A DNA stretch of 64,000 bases from Arthrobotrys musiformis. Taxonomy: Eukaryota; Ascomycota; Orbiliomycetes; Orbiliales; Orbiliaceae. The position numbers were made by a program, and so were the translations under genes. This document shows positions 23,058 to 34,597 of the stretch, one piece after another (within the stretch, counting starts at the first letter, position 1; the number at the start of each line of letters is the position of its first letter). The DNA is taken from assembly GCA_036971715.1 (NCBI GenBank), contig JAVHJL010000005.1, positions 3,534,001 to 3,598,000 of the forward strand, in the 5' to 3' direction. The notes beneath the pieces are model-generated. The model was given only the letters and a program-made list of their open reading frames with translations. It was not told the origin of the DNA and did not search any database.

Positions 23058-23295
23058 TTAGATCTGCTTCCTTTTCTTTGATTTTGTATGAGTTTCTGTA
23101 TATGTGAATGTGCTTGATTTGATCATGAGCTTATTGGACCTGTAATTTAGAATGTCAGTTCGAAAATAGTGTATAAAACGGGTATTAACATCTCTATCCT
23201 ACAATCCCACCCTCCTGCCGAAGCCGCTAGAAAATCTACACAAGACAAACAATAAAAACGCCCGGTCATCACTTCGTAAGGGTTATATGGGAATC

Positions 23296-24543
23296 TCATT
23301 CGACCTCGGGCTCTTCCAACCGCCTCCCCAGGTTTTCCTTGATGGTATCCAACGCCGCCCTCTCCAGGTCCAGAAACCGTATCTACCGGGCTCCCGCGTT
23401 AGTATCATATATAAATATCAGTATGAAGGGAAAGAAAGAAAGGGAGGTACAAACCGGCACATCCCCACCACCACCGACGACCCCACTGCCCCCCTCCCAC
23501 TCCTGATAAACCCCTCCATCAACATACCCAGCCCGCCTGACCTCCTCCACCCTCCTCCTCAACTCCTCCTTATCACTCTTCCACAACCTCCACGCCTCAT
23601 CATCAACAATCACCCCAGCCTCACCAGTCGTAACCCCCCCAAACCCCCCGGGAGTCTTCAACTCAACCGGCGACTTTATCTCCTCCTCTTCAAACCTTTT
23701 TTGCAGGTTATTCAGATATTTATCCGTAAATATCCCCCGTAGCCAGAATATAACCTCAATAGGCGAAGTACCAGCCGGATACCCAACCTTCCTCTCAACC
23801 TTCTCACTCCCACCGGGAGAAATCGGACTAGTGACAGTGGTATTAACCATCATCTTCCCACCCTTCCTACCCAAACTCCCGAATCTCTTAGAATTAGTCG
23901 TCACAGTCACCCCACGCGGCTCGAACCATCCGGCATGACAATCGCGAAGATTCACAGCACCGGTATGAGCGGCCGCATACCCGCCCACCCCACCGAAACG
24001 GTTATTTATTATCCCACCCCGTGAGACGAGCGGGTGGATCACTACCCCTCCATTCCCATTCCAGTTTCGATCGATATCGTCGCTACCGGAGGTGGCGTGC
24101 AGGACGACGAACGGCGGGACGTCCGGGTATTTTGTGGGGAAGGTGATGGTGAAGCGGATGGGTAGGTTGGAGTAGAGATTCTTCGGGGAGCGGATGAAGA
24201 TTACGCCGTACCAGGTTGTGGGGGTTGTCGGGTGCGGGGAGAGGTAGACGCCCGGTATGGGGGATGTGCGGAGGGTTGTGCTGGTTTATATCATATTAGC
24301 TTATAAATATAGGAAGGGGAGAGGGAGAGGGGGGGGTTACAATTCGGTCAGGAGCTGTCGCTCACGGAATGATTGGGAGCTTATCATTGTCATCTTTTGT
24401 GGTCGTGATGAGGAGGATGGAGGAGGACAGGTAAGGCTGTCGCTATGCGGCTCTGCGCGTGAGCTGGAGCTCAAGCTGGTCTTGGCGGACGCCACGCACA
24501 TGGCTACGCGTTGCTCCATCAACTCGACATCTATGGAAACCAT
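23296..24543 (-). CDS. AKTIP/FTS-like catalytically inactive ubiquitin-conjugating (UEV) protein
   Basis: Exons 24543-24341, 24280-23455 and 23382-23296 have matching phases and give about 371 residues; the introns are 60 and 72 bases. After a Ser-rich N-terminus and the helix SFRERQLLTEF, the UBC fold reads GVYLSPHP (about 78), WYGVIFIRSP, LPIRFTITFPTKYPDVPPFV, VIHPLV (about 148-153) and, after an insertion, SPIEVIFWLRGIF (240-252). The HPN-x-ICL catalytic motif of active E2 enzymes is absent; a Cys near 182 (LRDCHAGW) lies where AKTIP/FTS has KRAFAKW. In animals and Aspergillus, FTS binds Hook and FHIP to couple early endosomes to dynein; this protein probably does the same job. The C-terminus is a charged helix. 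The start was taken at the first ATG of the exon; other ATGs lie downstream. Confidence 0.82.
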
Positions 24544-24969
24544 TACTCCTGGCAACGAGACAAAGCGATTGTAGATACCGAGTAAGTAAGTAGGTAACCC
24601 GATGGCTCTATAGGCCCTTCTATGGCTACTATGCCATCTTTATGTCCGTACGCTCGATCTGGTGGTAGAATGAATATCATAGAATCCGCACAGTAAAGTA
24701 ATTTAATATACACATTTAATTCAAAAAAAAAGGGTTCATAAGATATAAGATGCTCGCTCCTTCACCCTCCCTCCCTCCACTATCCCACACCGCTTAGCCG
24801 GCAAAATAAGCATAAAAATCGAATAGAAGAAGAATAAAAATCGATAACCACTAAAGATTCTAAGCGACAAAGGCCGGCGTTCGATTCACATACCCTATAA
24901 GACTGATAATAAAAATAAAATAAAGAAAGAAAGTAACACCAAGAAGATGCATCACTTCGTCATTTCCAT
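24544..24969. other. intergenic spacer
   Basis: About 425 bases between two minus-strand genes, with a poly-A run near 24723. It should hold the promoter of the AKTIP-like gene and the 3' end of the glycosyltransferase gene. No gene was seen. Confidence 0.4.
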
Positions 24970-26354
24970 TTATACCGCCGGTTTCCCCTGGTTTTGATTA
25001 GTTGGTGGCGGTGGAGGGGGTGCAGGCTCCGGTTCGCCGAATAATCTCTCCCTCCCGCATAAACTCTCATAAGTAAACCAGCCGAGCTTGTTCGCCTCCT
25101 TCCCGTTCGTCCACGCCCCAGCCCGCCTGGGTTCCTGCTTGATCTTCTCCGTCCACTTCGCTCCGTCTTCGTAGTACCACATCCTCGGCCACCACAGGTC
25201 GATGAAATTCTTGGGACCGTTGAAGTGTAATAACGTCGGTATCCGGTTCGACACTTTATTCCACGCTAGATTCCTCCATTTCCAGGGACTCCTGTTCGGA
25301 TTTGGCGATTTGGAGGAAAGCCCCAGATCCTCGAGGGGCAGTTTTTCGGTCGAGATTGTTTTGGAGAATGTGGTGGAGGTCCATTCTTCGGATGGATTCC
25401 TGACGAACGCGATGTCGTTATGCGAGTAGGTCATCGTTTGGAAGAGCGTGGAGTAGAAGTCCACGACCATCGTGTTATCACCTTTTACCACTCTGTCGCC
25501 ATAGACTTCTGCCAAGATCATTTGATCCGAATCGACTTCTTGTCCTGCTGCTTCGACCTTCTTCCACGCTTCGTCGTAGATGGAACGCACGTGGGAGGCG
25601 TATCCGATTATGGTGCCGGAGTTTACCCATCTTGGTCGGAAGTTGTCGTATTTCTCGCGACGGGAGCGGAGGATGGTTTGTCGATCCGTGTCGTCGCCGA
25701 AGACGTCCTTGGGGAGTGGGGATTCTGGGATTGCAGTACACGCTATGGACTTCATATCATTCGGCCAGCATTTCTTGTCCGCGCCGAACACGACGGGGAC
25801 ACCCAGCTTCAAGAAGCGAGCCAAAAGGACCTGGAGAGGTAATTGGAACCAGACGTCGAATCCATCGATCATGATGATGATATCATCATCACGGGTGCGG
25901 GTGTTGAGGTAGTCGTGGAAACCCTTGATCTTCTGCGCACGGGCGATGGCCTCCTGCCAGTAGGTTTGGTTGTAGTTGATGAGGAACGGGGGAGGGTATC
26001 CATTGACCACGGACGAAAAGAAGGTCTTGCAGAATTTGGCGTTCGGGGAGGTGACAGGGATGAGGAGGTGGATTCTTCGGTCGTAGTCTTCCTGGTTGAA
26101 GAGGGTGAGCTCGTGGGAGGAGACGGACGGGTGTAGCCACGGCCGTGCCAAGTCTTTCAAGTACACCGTGCTCTATCGCCATTGTCAGCAACTACCAATC
26201 AATCACCTACTCACTCGAAGGAGAGGGAGAAAGGACTTACGGTGGTATGAGAGAAGAAGAAGATGGCGAGAAAGGAGAGGAGCACAGCTCCAAAGATGAT
26301 CTTGCCTCTGCGGTGACCAAACATGGCCAGGCAGTACCCCTGAGGGTTGTTCAT
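24970..26354 (-). CDS. type II membrane glycosyltransferase, PLOD-glycosyltransferase-like
   Basis: Exons 26354-26241 and 26172-24970 are joined in phase over a 68-base intron (donor GTAAGT) and give about 438 residues. The first exon encodes a short cytoplasmic tail (FGHRRGK) and a signal anchor (IIFGAVLLSFLAIFFFSHTT), so the enzyme should face the Golgi or ER lumen. The catalytic domain has IHLLIPVTSPNAKFCKTFF, an acidic DDDIIIMIDGFDVWFQLP motif standing for the DxD-type metal and nucleotide-sugar site, VVFGADKKCWP, and WVNSGTIIGYA followed by DSDQMILAEVYGD. This motif order matches the glycosyltransferase domain of procollagen lysyl hydroxylases and related fungal enzymes. The acceptor substrate is unknown. 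The C-terminus is proline-rich. Confidence 0.88.
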
Positions 26355-29300
26355 GCTGTCTTGTCTGTTCTTCTTCCCCTGCCTGCCCTCTGCTCTTCTC
26401 TTTGCTCCCCGGAACTACCAGCAACAGGTATCAGAGAGCAAGCACCAGATGTCTTCTGATGAAGGGTTCCGTATGGACGGGGGAGGGGGATTGAGGATGG
26501 AAGGTTGGAGGGAGATGGCGAGGGAGGGTTTGGTGGATGAAGAAAGGGAGGGCCAGTTAGTAAGAAGTAAGAGCGAGAGAGTAGAAGCCAAGCTGGGGGT
26601 GGGCCTTTGACGTGTTGTTGTCCGTGTTGTCCGCACGACACAAAACACAAAACACAAAACACATTCCTCAGTGCCACCGCTTCTCCGTGGCACGTATGCT
26701 GCACTACACTAGATTATACTATACTAGTATACTACCTTCTAGATACACTACACTCACTTTGCTATATGATGTTGGTAAGTAGGTAGGAGTATACAGAAAG
26801 TATCGCCAAAAGGGGACTGCCGGAGATACGATACAGAGATTGTAAGGGTACGTAAGTCACGGTAAGCCCGGCACATCCCGGTCGTGTTCGCTCGCTCGTT
26901 CGATATCCCTTGCAGCCTGTGTCCAATGGCAATCACAACGGCCTGATGCTTCGGATGGTGCGAGCCGGTTAGAATTGTATCACCCGCACGTGCTGCACAT
27001 ATATTATATCGAACATGACTGGAGTTCTCATACAAAGTATCTTAGCTAGATGTAGAAACACCAGCGACTGACAGAAATATCTGTCTACTGCTCTTTCAAC
27101 ATCCCAGATCCTGCCTCCTAACCATAACTACCAGATAATATCAGTATAATGGTGGAGGCGGAGAGCAATCTGCTGGTCCACGGCATCTCCCAGGCGGATA
27201 TTGTTCCGCAAACATGAAATTTTATATTTTATATTAGTCTGCAAGCCCACTTTCTTGGCCCGCGACGCCCGTTGTGCATTCGATTGTCTTGCATTGGCCA
27301 GCCCTACAGCTTCCGGCGCGCGATCACTCTCTTCATACTAATTAAGTACTTAGTTAGCCAACCTCAGAAAAGAAAGAGAGAAAGGAAGCGGTATGGTATC
27401 GGCGATACTCCCCCAACGGTAGCTCGCTTGCGTTTCAGAATCAACTGCCTCTGTTGTGTCTCTCGCACAGTGTCGAGGTAAGGTTGCACCGGAAGGGTGC
27501 ACCGACAAGGTTCTCATCTCCCCCATCGCCAATATTAATACATCCACCACACATATCTCCACGAGCTGAACTCTACAGATCGGTAATATCGAGGTGGGCC
27601 AATCGATATCTCAGGTAGGCAGCCTTACCCCATTTCACGCAATATTGGAATACCCGGTGTATACTACCTTGATATAATTATAATATGGGAGGAAGATGTG
27701 GCGTCAGAGCTAGCAGAGGTTGTATTATAGTAGGCTGACGAATGTCTGACCGAAACATGTTACCATCGATGCATCCCTGTCGGAGCAGCATCGTCGCCCA
27801 TTTATTTCATCTTCCGGGGCATACTATCATGCAAATCTCAATCATGAGTGACTGGTACCACTGCATAATACTATCATGCACATGGCATTTGCATACTCGA
27901 TGCTTCCATGCTATCCAGCAAGCTTGGATTCGTCAACGCTTCTCGAGAAGGCCAAGGAAAGATCTTGATGACTCTACGAGCTGATGAAGCATGAAGGAAG
28001 CTCATGATCCACCGGGAAGAAGTCTTCCAGAAGGGAAATGTTTTCCGTCGCTACTGCTTTCCCAGCAAGCGTGCGCGTGGTGGCTTCGGACCTGCCCTCA
28101 AGTTGGTCTAAAAACCAGGCCGGGACCATCTGCATGACCCATTTTTGGGCCCCACCCACCGGTGGCACCCTCTCGGGCTCGCCTAGCTTTGACTCTCCCC
28201 TCCAATTAAAGTGATTGGACCGACCGACCGAACGACTCTTCATTTCAATTTCATGATGATACGCATAGATATTGCCTTCAACCGGAAAGATTGGTGATAT
28301 GATATCCCACGATATTTCGCTCATGCAAAGAGCATGGCATCTCCCAGGGACTCGCTCCCTTGATAATTGATGAAAGCTGCAGCCTGCGCTTCCCACCCCG
28401 CCGACCGACACCTACTATGTATATATGTACATATCCAAGTATATATATGCTAGTACTTGTATCTTGGGGAGAATATATGCAGGACTGAGGGGAGGGTGTA
28501 CGTAGACATGTGCTCGATTGATACAAGTCTGGTCTCGTCAAAAGAGCTTTCTGCAGAACATGACATGTGCCGCCCAGTCTATCTTGTCTTGTCTCTTCTT
28601 GTCCGGTCTGGGCGCTAGTGCATGCTGGTCGACTAGTTCACAAAACCTCCGTCAGCCCTACCCAGGCCCAGCCAGCTACCCTCAACTGCTGGTTGGCCGG
28701 TTAGGCTGATATCTTGATATCCTGTCCTCCTCCCGCATACATTACTATTGCTTGCTAAGAGTAAAAGTATATTCTCTCCTTCCCTTGCGTCTGTGAAGAC
28801 CATCTTTGGCTGACCGACATATCTCCCCTTTTAGATTTTATAAGGTAGTGAGCCCTCACGTCCTTGTGTCTGGCCTGCCTGCCCGGCCCCTCCTCATTCA
28901 TATATCTCACTCATCCTCTCAACTTTGCCTCAGATGAACTAATCCAGAAATTTCCAGCCTTGGCCAGGATTTTTATTTTATCTCCTCGTCCTGTTTTTTT
29001 TTCGTCTCCTTCCCGTTTGGCCAGTTTCCGAGTCAAGTTTCGAGTCGAGGCGAGTCCACCGAGCTTGGACTGACTTACACACTTCCTCTCCAACGGTCAT
29101 CCATCCATCATCACCAGAGACACATCGAAAACATCTGCCTCCCCGAATTCTTCTCCTCCTCAAAATACAAGCTTTGGTTGACAGTTCAAGGCAGACAGAT
29201 TGTGGCATATGCATTGACTGCATTGCTCCCTTGCGACAGTCCAGTTTGGAGACCGAAACCGACCTGACAAGCTTACTTTTTGCCCGCATCCACAGCAGTA

Positions 29301-29915
29301 TCCACATCATATCATCCCCCTGCAACCTTAATAAGACAAAAACCTCGACAATACGACCCTTTTCCACAAGGCCCTCGTTTCTCCCAAAAACGTTTAAACT
29401 ATCACGAACTCCGATATTAAAAAAAAAACATCCCCCTCTGCTGGAAAATCTCATTACCATCAACCCCGACTCTGGGCGCAGGAGATAGCATTCGCATTGA
29501 AAGCAACTGCAACTGGGCCGCAAAGCTGCGAAGCTGTGGCTTCCTCCAGAATCTTACACCTTACTTACATATACACTTACCCAACACGAGAGCTGCGCCA
29601 CCACCCTTGACGTCCCGCCCTGACTCGGAATAATCAAATTGAATCAGCCAGCTATTATATTGACCAAGTCTATCATATCATATCGTTGATGACAGCTTGG
29701 ATTATACCATTACATATACATTGCACGGGCTGTACTTCTTTGACGGTTCGAAATATACTGGGCGGCCCTGGCATATGAATTACTCGATAGCGTCTCACGA
29801 GAGCTTCCAAGTTGAACGACGACCAAGACGACGACGACGGGGTCCTCGTGCCCACTAGAAGCCAGGAATACCGGCCTTCCTGCGCATCGAAGGGCAAAAT
29901 CTCCTCGGTCTCACC
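26355..29915. other. long divergent spacer, 3.6 kb
   Basis: It lies between the glycosyltransferase gene (minus) and a single-pass membrane protein gene (plus). A (CACAAAA)n run sits at 26639-26662. The minus-strand frame at 27974-28411 (145 codons) and the one at 28978-29523 (181 codons) lack domains and start in pyrimidine- or purine-biased DNA; both are treated as chance. The CT-rich stretch 28860-29620 looks like a long fungal promoter or leader for the gene at 29916. Confidence 0.4.
26639..26662. repeat. 7-bp tandem repeat
   Basis: The unit CACAAAA is repeated about 3.4 times. It is a simple repeat upstream of the glycosyltransferase gene with no evident role. Confidence 0.8.
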
Positions 29916-31397
29916 ATGGATACTACCAGCATAATCCTCATCTCCGTTTTTTCGACCCTCGTCCTCGTCCTGGCCCTCGTCGTCTTATACCTCGTCCTCC
30001 ACCGCAAAGTCACCATAATACCAGGTCAAACCGCAGGATGGGGCTCATATACAATCCGAGAACGTCGGCCCTTCGCCGACCTCTTCCGTCGTAACAAGGG
30101 CAAAGGCGGGAGGGCACCCATCCCCCGCCGCGGTTCAGATGCATGGGATACCAACATCTCCGAAGAAGAATTGGGAATTCTCCGTCCCGCGCGGTCCAAC
30201 CACTCTCGTGCTCCATCAGACCCTTTCCAAGACCCCGGCCCCTACGATCCGCACATACCGCATCAACTACGCAGCACATCATATAACTCCACCACCTCCA
30301 CCGCCACAAACTCCCTCGCCGAACGAGAGTCCCGTCGACCCACCCTCCCGCACGACTACACCGACGACGACGACGACGAAGAATCAAGTCTACCCCATTA
30401 CTCCGCCCCACCCCCACCCCACGCCTACAGACCAGGAACCTCAACCCCATCAACATCAGCAGCCGACACCTCCACCCGCTTCACCCCCACCTCCTCACCA
30501 CCCCGCCACTCCCCACCCCCCAGCATAATCCACCACATCGACTCCTTCCGCCTCGAAACCCTAGAAACAACAATAACCGACATCCGCCTAACCCTAGACT
30601 CCGCAAACACAATCCTAACCCAAGTCTCAGACCTCTCCTCCCTCCCAGAAGAAGACGACACCCCCCCTCTTCTCCTCCCCTCCGACCTCGCAAAAATAAA
30701 CGAACTAAGCTCCCTAACAACCTTCCACACCGACCTCCTCCAGCAACAACAAGGAGGAAGGGGCACAATAGACACCTACACCGCGCGTCTGCCCAAATTC
30801 AAAACCCTGGTGGCGCAGGGTATGGCAATCATCATGGCCGCGGAAGGGAGACGAACGAAGGCACTGGCGAATTCGGGTCATACGCTGAGTAGTACCGTCG
30901 GCACCACCTTCGCCGGGTTCTTCAATACCCCCTCCACACCCAGCGGGAATAGAGAAGGATCCAGACCGCAGGAGGTGAAGAAGACGCAGTTATTAAGCCG
31001 CTACGCTGATCTAAAAAAGACGGAAGCCTTTGCGAAAAACAGTTTGAGACAGATTATCGAGCGGAGGGAGGCGAGGAGGGGGTCACCGGGGAGTGAGAAT
31101 CGAGAAATGGAGTTGGAGGTTAGGATGTTGGGATTACGTGCCTTTAGAGAACGGGTCGCCGTTGGGAGAAAGTTGGGCGTCGAGGACGACGATGAGGAAG
31201 GGGAGGAAATATGGGGGTTGGATGGGGTTGATGGGGAAGTCGGCGGGGAGAGGGTGGTCGTTAGCCCCATCCCCCCTCCTATTAGAGGGAGGAGGGAAGA
31301 GGAAGAAGAAGGGGATGTACCCGTCCCCCCGCCGCCGGCGTATGATGGCCGTGAAAGGGAGAGAGAGGCGTTGCTGGATAGTAAGGAGTTTAATTAA
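29916..31397 (+). CDS. single-pass membrane protein with long disordered cytoplasmic region
   Basis: A single 493-codon frame. Residues 5-29 are a strong hydrophobic segment (ILISVFSTLVLVLALVVLYL) that begins almost at the start, so it may be a signal anchor. The following basic stretch (LHRKVTI, then FRRNKGKGGRAP) predicts that the bulk is cytoplasmic. Residues 100-210 are Ser/Thr/Pro/His-rich and disordered. A folded helical part at about 210-400 includes LETLETTITDIRLTLDSAN, LPKFKTLVAQGMAIIMAAEG and LLSRYADLKKTEAFAKNSL. The tail is acidic, then proline-rich. The family was not recognised; the layout is common among uncharacterised ascomycete proteins. Codon third positions are C-rich in the first two thirds, which supports real coding. 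Confidence 0.78.
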   Translation: MDTTSIILISVFSTLVLVLALVVLYLVLHRKVTIIPGQTAGWGSYTIRERRPFADLFRRNKGKGGRAPIPRRGSDAWDTNISEEELGILRPARSNHSRAPSDPFQDPGPYDPHIPHQLRSTSYNSTTSTATNSLAERESRRPTLPHDYTDDDDDEESSLPHYSAPPPPHAYRPGTSTPSTSAADTSTRFTPTSSPPRHSPPPSIIHHIDSFRLETLETTITDIRLTLDSANTILTQVSDLSSLPEEDDTPPLLLPSDLAKINELSSLTTFHTDLLQQQQGGRGTIDTYTARLPKFKTLVAQGMAIIMAAEGRRTKALANSGHTLSSTVGTTFAGFFNTPSTPSGNREGSRPQEVKKTQLLSRYADLKKTEAFAKNSLRQIIERREARRGSPGSENREMELEVRMLGLRAFRERVAVGRKLGVEDDDEEGEEIWGLDGVDGEVGGERVVVSPIPPPIRGRREEEEEGDVPVPPPPAYDGREREREALLDSKEFN

Positions 31398-31693
31398 CCC
31401 CCCCAGTTTATCAAAAAACGGGAATGTCACTTTGCTCAATATCGAATGTATGAATACCTTTTTATTCCCTTTGTAGTTTTTTTCCCTTTTTTAACGGCCG
31501 AAAGTTAAATTTACCTGCCCTGGAGTTATTTCGATTGGGGATTCCTTTTGCATTTGCTATATTTTCCTTTTAGTGTATTTTTTGGCTTTTGAAAGTTGTG
31601 TTTTTAAGTCATTGCGAGCTGGGATCTTTTTGTTTTTATTCCTTTTCCTTAGTTGATTTTAAAAAATGAAGGTTGGGGGTTATATGTGTATAC

Positions 31694-32077
31694 TTAGCCA
31701 TCATTGAGTATATAAAACACTACAGGTGTAGTCCGAAACATCTTCCCACGATCCAAGAGTGTAATTCTACCGTCCTTCCACCGAGCGAGTAGTTTATACA
31801 GCTCGGTTTTATTGCTTTGCGTGTTCTTGGTTTTCACGTACCAGAGATCGTATAGTAGTCTTCGATATGACCGGTGTCGCAGAGAAAATGTCCGTTGTCG
31901 GTGTATCTATCGCCTAGGCGGAATGGAGTGCCGCTTTCGACGATGAACTTGTTGAAGTTTTCGTTACCATCGACGATGTGGATTTCGACACTGTTGGTTC
32001 CGGTGTTTGCTGTTTTGGTGTAGACTAATTATAAACGATCAAACTACCCGTTTGGCGTTAGATGGGAGCTTTCTACC
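31694..32077 (-). pseudogene. relic of a secreted FG-GAP/VCBS-like repeat protein
   Basis: Two minus-strand frames carry clear copies of a repeat common in fungal secreted proteins, in which each unit has the form D-x-x-Y-x-K-T-x-N-T-x-x-x-x-V-E. In 32024-31866, preceded by a TAG acceptor, it reads VYTKTANTGTNSVEIHIVDG, then FIVESGTPFRLGDRYTDNGH. About 10 bases later, in another frame (about 31867-31694), it reads DLWYVKTKNTQSNKTELYKL, then a stop. A single-base shift near 31867 separates them with no usable intron between. A donor-like GTAGAA at 32076 suggests an upstream exon (32077 and beyond), but its frame is unclear and no start or signal peptide was found. Most likely a broken gene fragment; a sequence error at the shift is the alternative. 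Confidence 0.6.
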
Positions 32078-32844
32078 GTTGGAACGACGGCGATATATGC
32101 GGCTCACGATTGGATCGAAGACCCCATATTGAGAGTTGGACGTTCGAAGAACCCTGAAGAACTTTGATAAATATAACTATTATCTATGATAATATATAAA
32201 ACAAAAGTGGTAACATGAATATGATGGTTGTTTTGAATGTTGCAGATGAGTTTTGAAAACGGCTTCACGCTCCCTTATATAGACCTCTCGGATCCAGACC
32301 ATATACTTTTGCAATTCTAATATCACAAACATGCATGCCGAGAGCATAGATCTCTAGGCCAGCTGAGGACCTCAAGAGGAGCATCAAGGCTAGCTAATAA
32401 CCTTCCCTGAATTTATATTTTCGGTTAGTGGAGCGCACTCGGGGATAGCTAGCGCAAGTGTGGAGACCGCTGTGCGCGCTCAGGAATAGCTGGAATAGCA
32501 CATGTCTGGAAGCCACAGCTTAGATAGAATACCAAATTCCAAACTTCAGCTAGTTTGGGACATCTGAATACTTATAACCAGTGCACCATTTGGTATTGAC
32601 TTTCGGCCAAGTAGCGTATATGCTGTAAACTTTATACGACCTAGCACTGATCTCGAAGAGCTCAACGGCCAGATGAAAAACGGTTCGATGCTATAACGGG
32701 GTTGATCGATTAAACGCATTATACATTCGTCGAAAGGATTGAATTATTTACAGGAAATCTAAAACTTTGGCATCAAACGTCTCAATTGTACATGATATAG
32801 GGAAACATCTAACCCCTCTATCGAGCACCTTGGGATATTAGAAA
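32078..32844. other. intergenic, possible upstream remains of the repeat-protein relic
   Basis: Open minus-strand frames continue to about 32190 without a decisive reading. The rest is A+T-rich and holds the 3' flank of the sugar transporter gene. No other gene was seen. Confidence 0.35.
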
Positions 32845-34597
32845 TCAGACCTTCTCAACCTCTTCAGTACTGCTAGCCCCACCGTCCTGCTGTCCCTTCA
32901 ACCCGGAATTCACCCTCGCCGCCTCTGCAACCGCCCTCCTTCCATCATCAATCCCCGCGCCATATCTCAACGCCATCTCCTCTACTTCTTCACTTGTCAA
33001 CAACGGCAACTCCTTGGCCGCCTTGACATACGAAATATTTTCACAATAACCCTTCGCGAAGATGATATCGATCTCCTCCAACGACCTCTTCCTCGTCTCA
33101 GGGTACCAGATATATATCACCGGTAAGAAACACGCATTCACACACGCAAAGAACAAATAAGTCCCCCAACCGATTCTATCCACCATAATCGGAGTAACCA
33201 AGACGATCAAAAAGTTGAAAGCCCAGTTAGTGCACGTCGACACGGCATTTGCTTTCGCGCGGGTGCGGAGCGGGTTGATTTCCGCGGGATATAACCAGGG
33301 GAGGGGTAACCAACTCGCTCCGAAGGCGGCGATGTAGACGAATAATCCCGCCGCGGCGCCTTTAGCCGCATGAGGGGTTCCGGGGATCAATCCTGCGAAT
33401 GTAATAATCATACCGGCCATCTGGCCCACCGTTCCCCAGAGGAATAGTTTCCTTCGACCGACACGTTCGATGATGAACCATGACATTGTGGCGAAGATGG
33501 AGTATACGATCATATTCACCCCGCCCATTACGAGGGAAGAATGACGGGATTGTCCGATGGAGGATTGGAAGAGGATAGGGAAGTAGTAGATTACGGCGTT
33601 GCAGCCGCCGACTTGCTGCATGAGCTGTGATGAAGCTCCCAAGAGCATTCGGCGGAAATGTTGGGTTTTGCCGTTAGTGATCAGTTCTGAGAAGGGGGTT
33701 ACATGGGCTTTTTTGTCGGGTGTGGCGGAAGGGGAGGAGGAGGCGGCGATGGATTCGAGGATAATGCGCTTGTGGAGTTGGGTTTCGTGGGAGTCAATTG
33801 CGTGGCCGTAGATTGCGGAGATGACGGCGGTGCCTTCTTCATCGCGGCCGCGGGATAGTAGCCTTTGAGTTTATCGTCAATACCTTATCCTAGAATACAT
33901 TGTGGAGAGGGGTACGTACCATCTGGGGGAATCGGGTAATCCCGCCATACCGATCAAAATCATCAATCCGAATACAATCTGAAACGCAATGGGGAACCTC
34001 CAGCTGAAACTACCCTCGTACTGCGTCACGCCGTAGTTCAACCAGTACGAGATCAGCGTTCCGAAGGCGATAATACCTCCCTGGATGCAGATTAACAACC
34101 CCCTGTTCTTCGTTGTCGCGCATTCTATAATCCAATTAGCACTGTTTTTACAAAGAGAGTACGTATAAGAGGGGGGTCATACCGGCCTGATAGGTAGGAA
34201 TACAACTAGTATTCATCCCATTCCCCACACCCGTGATAATCCTACCGGCCACAAACTGCGCCAAACTTCCAAAACTGCAAACTTGCACTACGGTCCCTAG
34301 AATCATAATCGTCGCTCCAGCGATAATTCCCTTCTTCCTCCCCACTGAATCACCAAAGAATAGGATAAAGATAGCACCGAGGAGACATCCGATCTCGTAC
34401 AGCGCCGTGACGAGCCCCTGCATTGTGCTGTTGTCCTTTGTGGCGGGGAAGGTGGAGTTGAAGTTTGGATGAGTGATCAGGCCGGACATCACACCTTGGT
34501 CGTAGCCGAAGAGGAGGAAGCCGATTGTGCAGATTGTGGAGATGAGGAGAGAGAGCGGCCGGCCGTGGAGGCCGAGGTATCTGGGGGTTGTCGTCAT
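32845..34597 (-). CDS. MFS sugar transporter (sugar porter family)
   Basis: Exons 34597-34183, 34124-33920 and 33862-32845 splice in phase (donors GTATGA and GTACGT; introns 58 and 57 bases) to about 545 residues, the usual length for fungal hexose or polyol porters. Twelve transmembrane segments are expected. Signature blocks are GFLLFGYDQGVMSGLI in helix 1, FGDSVGRKKG in the loop 2-3 position, GRIITGVGNGMNTSCIPTYQ in helix 4, LPDSPRWL before the central loop, QQVGGCNAVIYYFPILFQ in helix 7, ERVGRRKLFLWG, PWLYPAEINPLRTRAKA, and a final YPETRKRSLEEID. These fit proton-coupled sugar uptake at the plasma membrane. The QQxGG-N-YY block suits many sugars, so the substrate cannot be named. The gene appears intact. 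Confidence 0.94.

Noticed and set aside
27974..28411. 145-codon minus-strand open frame
   Set aside because: No domain, signal or splice context; it overlaps another frame and has no coding-like codon pattern.
28978..29523. 181-codon minus-strand open frame
   Set aside because: It lies opposite a CT-rich leader, so its length follows from biased composition; the protein is an implausible Arg/Cys/Met mix.
30010..30775. Minus-strand Arg/Val-rich frames
   Set aside because: They are shadows of the Pro/Ser/Thr-rich part of the gene at 29916-31397.
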